Below, piece by piece: positions 6,218 through 7,352 of a stretch of 7,352 bases of DNA; within the stretch, counting starts at the first letter, position 1; every line of letters starts with the position of its first letter. This stretch comes from Fusobacteriota bacterium. Its GTDB lineage: Bacteria > Fusobacteriota > Fusobacteriia > Fusobacteriales > Fusobacteriaceae. The notes beneath the pieces were generated by a model. That model saw nothing but the letters and a program-made list of their open reading frames with translations, did not search any database and was not told the DNA's origin. Made by a program: the position numbers and the translations under genes. The DNA lies in contig QNYN01000084.1 in the NCBI GenBank assembly GCA_003973585.1, positions 1 to 7,352 of the forward strand. The letters are read 5' to 3'.

Positions 6218-7330
6218 ATGAAAAGCAATAGAGATTTAAGGATTTTAATAAAAAAAATAAAAAAAATGAATTATAGCTTTTTAATTTTTGCACTATTAAT
6301 AGCTATAGTAGGAACTTTTACAGTTTATAGTGCCACTTATACAAAAGGAATGGCATTTTTTAAACGAAATATTATATGGTTTTTAGTAGGATTAATTATT
6401 TATTTTTTAGTTTCATTAATAGACTTTAAAATATATAGAAGATATTCGAGAGTAATTTATGGGATAAATGTAGTATCGTTATTAGGAGTATTTGTATTTG
6501 GGGTAACTAGATTAGGAGCAAAAAGATGGATTGATATAGGTTTTATGAATGTTCAACCATCAGAATTTTCTAAGATATTTATAGTATTAACTTTTTCTGC
6601 ATTATTAACAAATAATTATAAAGAAAAATTTAGTGGATTAAAAGATGTAATCATGTCTTTTCTCCATATAGTTCCTATTTTTTTACTTATAATGAAACAA
6701 CCTGATTTAGGGACATCCCTTACATTATTAGCAGTATTTGGTGTATTAATTTTTGTTCATGGAATAGATAATAGAACTATAGTAATAATGTTAGGAAGTG
6801 TAGTAGCTTTTGTACCATTTGCCTACTTTTTTCTTTTAAAAGAATATCAAAAAACGAGAATTTTAACATTTTTAAATCCTGAAAAAGATATTTTAGGAAG
6901 TGGATGGAATGTAACCCAATCGATAATAGCTGTTGGTTCTGGAGGATTATTTGGAAAAGGAATACTACAAGGAACCCAGAGTAAATTAAGCTTTTTACCT
7001 GAATCTCATACTGACTTTATAGGAGCAGTTTTTTTAGAACAAACAGGTCTATTAGGTGGTGGGATTTTACTAGGATTATATTTTTTCTTAATTTATAATA
7101 TTGTAAAAGTAGGAGAAAATTCTGATGATGAGTATGGTAGGTTAGTTTGTTATGGGATAGCTGCTATAATATTTTTCCATACAGTGGTAAATATTGGAAT
7201 GATAATAGGGATAATGCCTGTAACAGGATTACCATTATTATTAATGAGTTATGGAGGTAGTTCTTATATTTTTACTTTTATAATGTTAGGGATAGTTCAA
7301 AGTGTAAAAATACATAGTGATAAATATTAA
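6218..7330 (+). CDS. rodA: Peptidoglycan polymerase RodA (SEDS family, FtsW/RodA/SpoVE)
   Basis: RodA is the integral-membrane glycosyltransferase that polymerises lipid II into glycan strands for side-wall growth, working with a class B penicillin-binding protein. The 370 residues match E. coli RodA in length and carry about ten membrane segments. Family blocks are GAKRWID (100-106), QPSEFSK (113-119), KQPDLGTS (160-167), FLNPEKD with GSGGLFGKG, GTQSKLSFLPE, HTDF (264-267) and GLPLLLMSYGGSS (337-349). Asp266 in HTDF corresponds to the acidic residue needed for polymerase activity in studied RodA proteins. QPDLGT, GTQSxLxFLPE and the VNIGMIxGIMPVTG stretch favour RodA over FtsW or SpoVE. The N-terminus (1-18) is basic and cytoplasmic. 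The start is ATG 6218; a GTG at 6209 would add three residues but lies inside the ribosome binding site. It follows dut by 18 bases (to the ATG) and is the last gene before an edge hairpin. The partner PBP2 and mreBCD are not in the window. Confidence 0.94.
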   Translation: MKSNRDLRILIKKIKKMNYSFLIFALLIAIVGTFTVYSATYTKGMAFFKRNIIWFLVGLIIYFLVSLIDFKIYRRYSRVIYGINVVSLLGVFVFGVTRLGAKRWIDIGFMNVQPSEFSKIFIVLTFSALLTNNYKEKFSGLKDVIMSFLHIVPIFLLIMKQPDLGTSLTLLAVFGVLIFVHGIDNRTIVIMLGSVVAFVPFAYFFLLKEYQKTRILTFLNPEKDILGSGWNVTQSIIAVGSGGLFGKGILQGTQSKLSFLPESHTDFIGAVFLEQTGLLGGGILLGLYFFLIYNIVKVGENSDDEYGRLVCYGIAAIIFFHTVVNIGMIIGIMPVTGLPLLLMSYGGSSYIFTFIMLGIVQSVKIHSDKY

Positions 7331-7352
7331 AAACGGGATTGGTTTCTCGTTT
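7331..7352 (+). terminator. Probable rho-independent terminator after rodA, cut by the window edge
   Basis: Bases 7331-7338 (AAACGGGA) pair with 7345-7352 (TCTCGTTT), giving eight pairs including one G-U, around a six-base loop. It starts immediately after the rodA stop codon, contains the rare local G/C bases and ends in TTT at the window's last base. The rest of any T run lies outside, so this is a likely rather than proven terminator of the operon. Confidence 0.6.

Noticed and set aside
1..7352. A novel defence, mobile or other undescribed multi-gene system
   Set aside because: Seven of the eight genes fall in well-known housekeeping or conserved families, base composition is uniform, and there are no repeats, integrases, transposases or recombination sites. 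Only the TPR protein lacks a known role.

Overview
This is an ordinary, densely coded housekeeping stretch. All eight genes lie on the + strand. They are very AT-rich, with A/T-ending codons and strong Shine-Dalgarno sites. The proteins resemble those of low-GC Gram-positives, yet the window carries a tandem lptF-lptG pair, which belongs to the lipopolysaccharide exporter of outer-membrane bacteria. Low GC, clostridia-like proteins and an LPS exporter together suggest a member of the Fusobacteriota (Fusobacterium or a relative). This is inference from composition and gene content, not a database match.

Layout. Unit 1 (1-1641) is the 3' part of glmS, cut by the window's left edge, followed 24 bases later by a small four-repeat TPR protein. 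A strong hairpin with a T run (1651-1689) closes this unit. The 157-base gap 1642-1798 is the only sizeable non-coding stretch; it holds that terminator, an extended -10 promoter (1719-1727) and a leader of about 65 bases. Unit 2 (1799-7330) is a tight run of six genes: an RlmI-like rRNA methyltransferase (GTG start), a CvpA-family membrane protein, lptF, lptG, dut and rodA. Its intergenic gaps are 12, 14, 0, 40 and 18 bases, so it looks like one operon. A GC-containing hairpin at the right edge (7331-7352) probably ends it.

How the genes fit together. GlmS makes glucosamine-6-phosphate, the entry point to UDP-GlcNAc, which feeds both peptidoglycan and lipid A. LptF and LptG form the membrane part of the LPS-extracting ABC transporter; its ATPase LptB and LptC are not here. 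RodA polymerises peptidoglycan during elongation. CvpA-family proteins are small inner-membrane proteins of unclear role. Dut (dUTP clean-up) and the rRNA methyltransferase are nucleic-acid housekeeping genes carried in the same run. The theme is loosely cell envelope plus housekeeping.

I found no mobile element, CRISPR array, tRNA, rRNA, riboswitch or broken gene, and no sign of a new defence or other novel system. The main annotation correction is the rodA start, best placed at ATG 6218 rather than GTG 6209.
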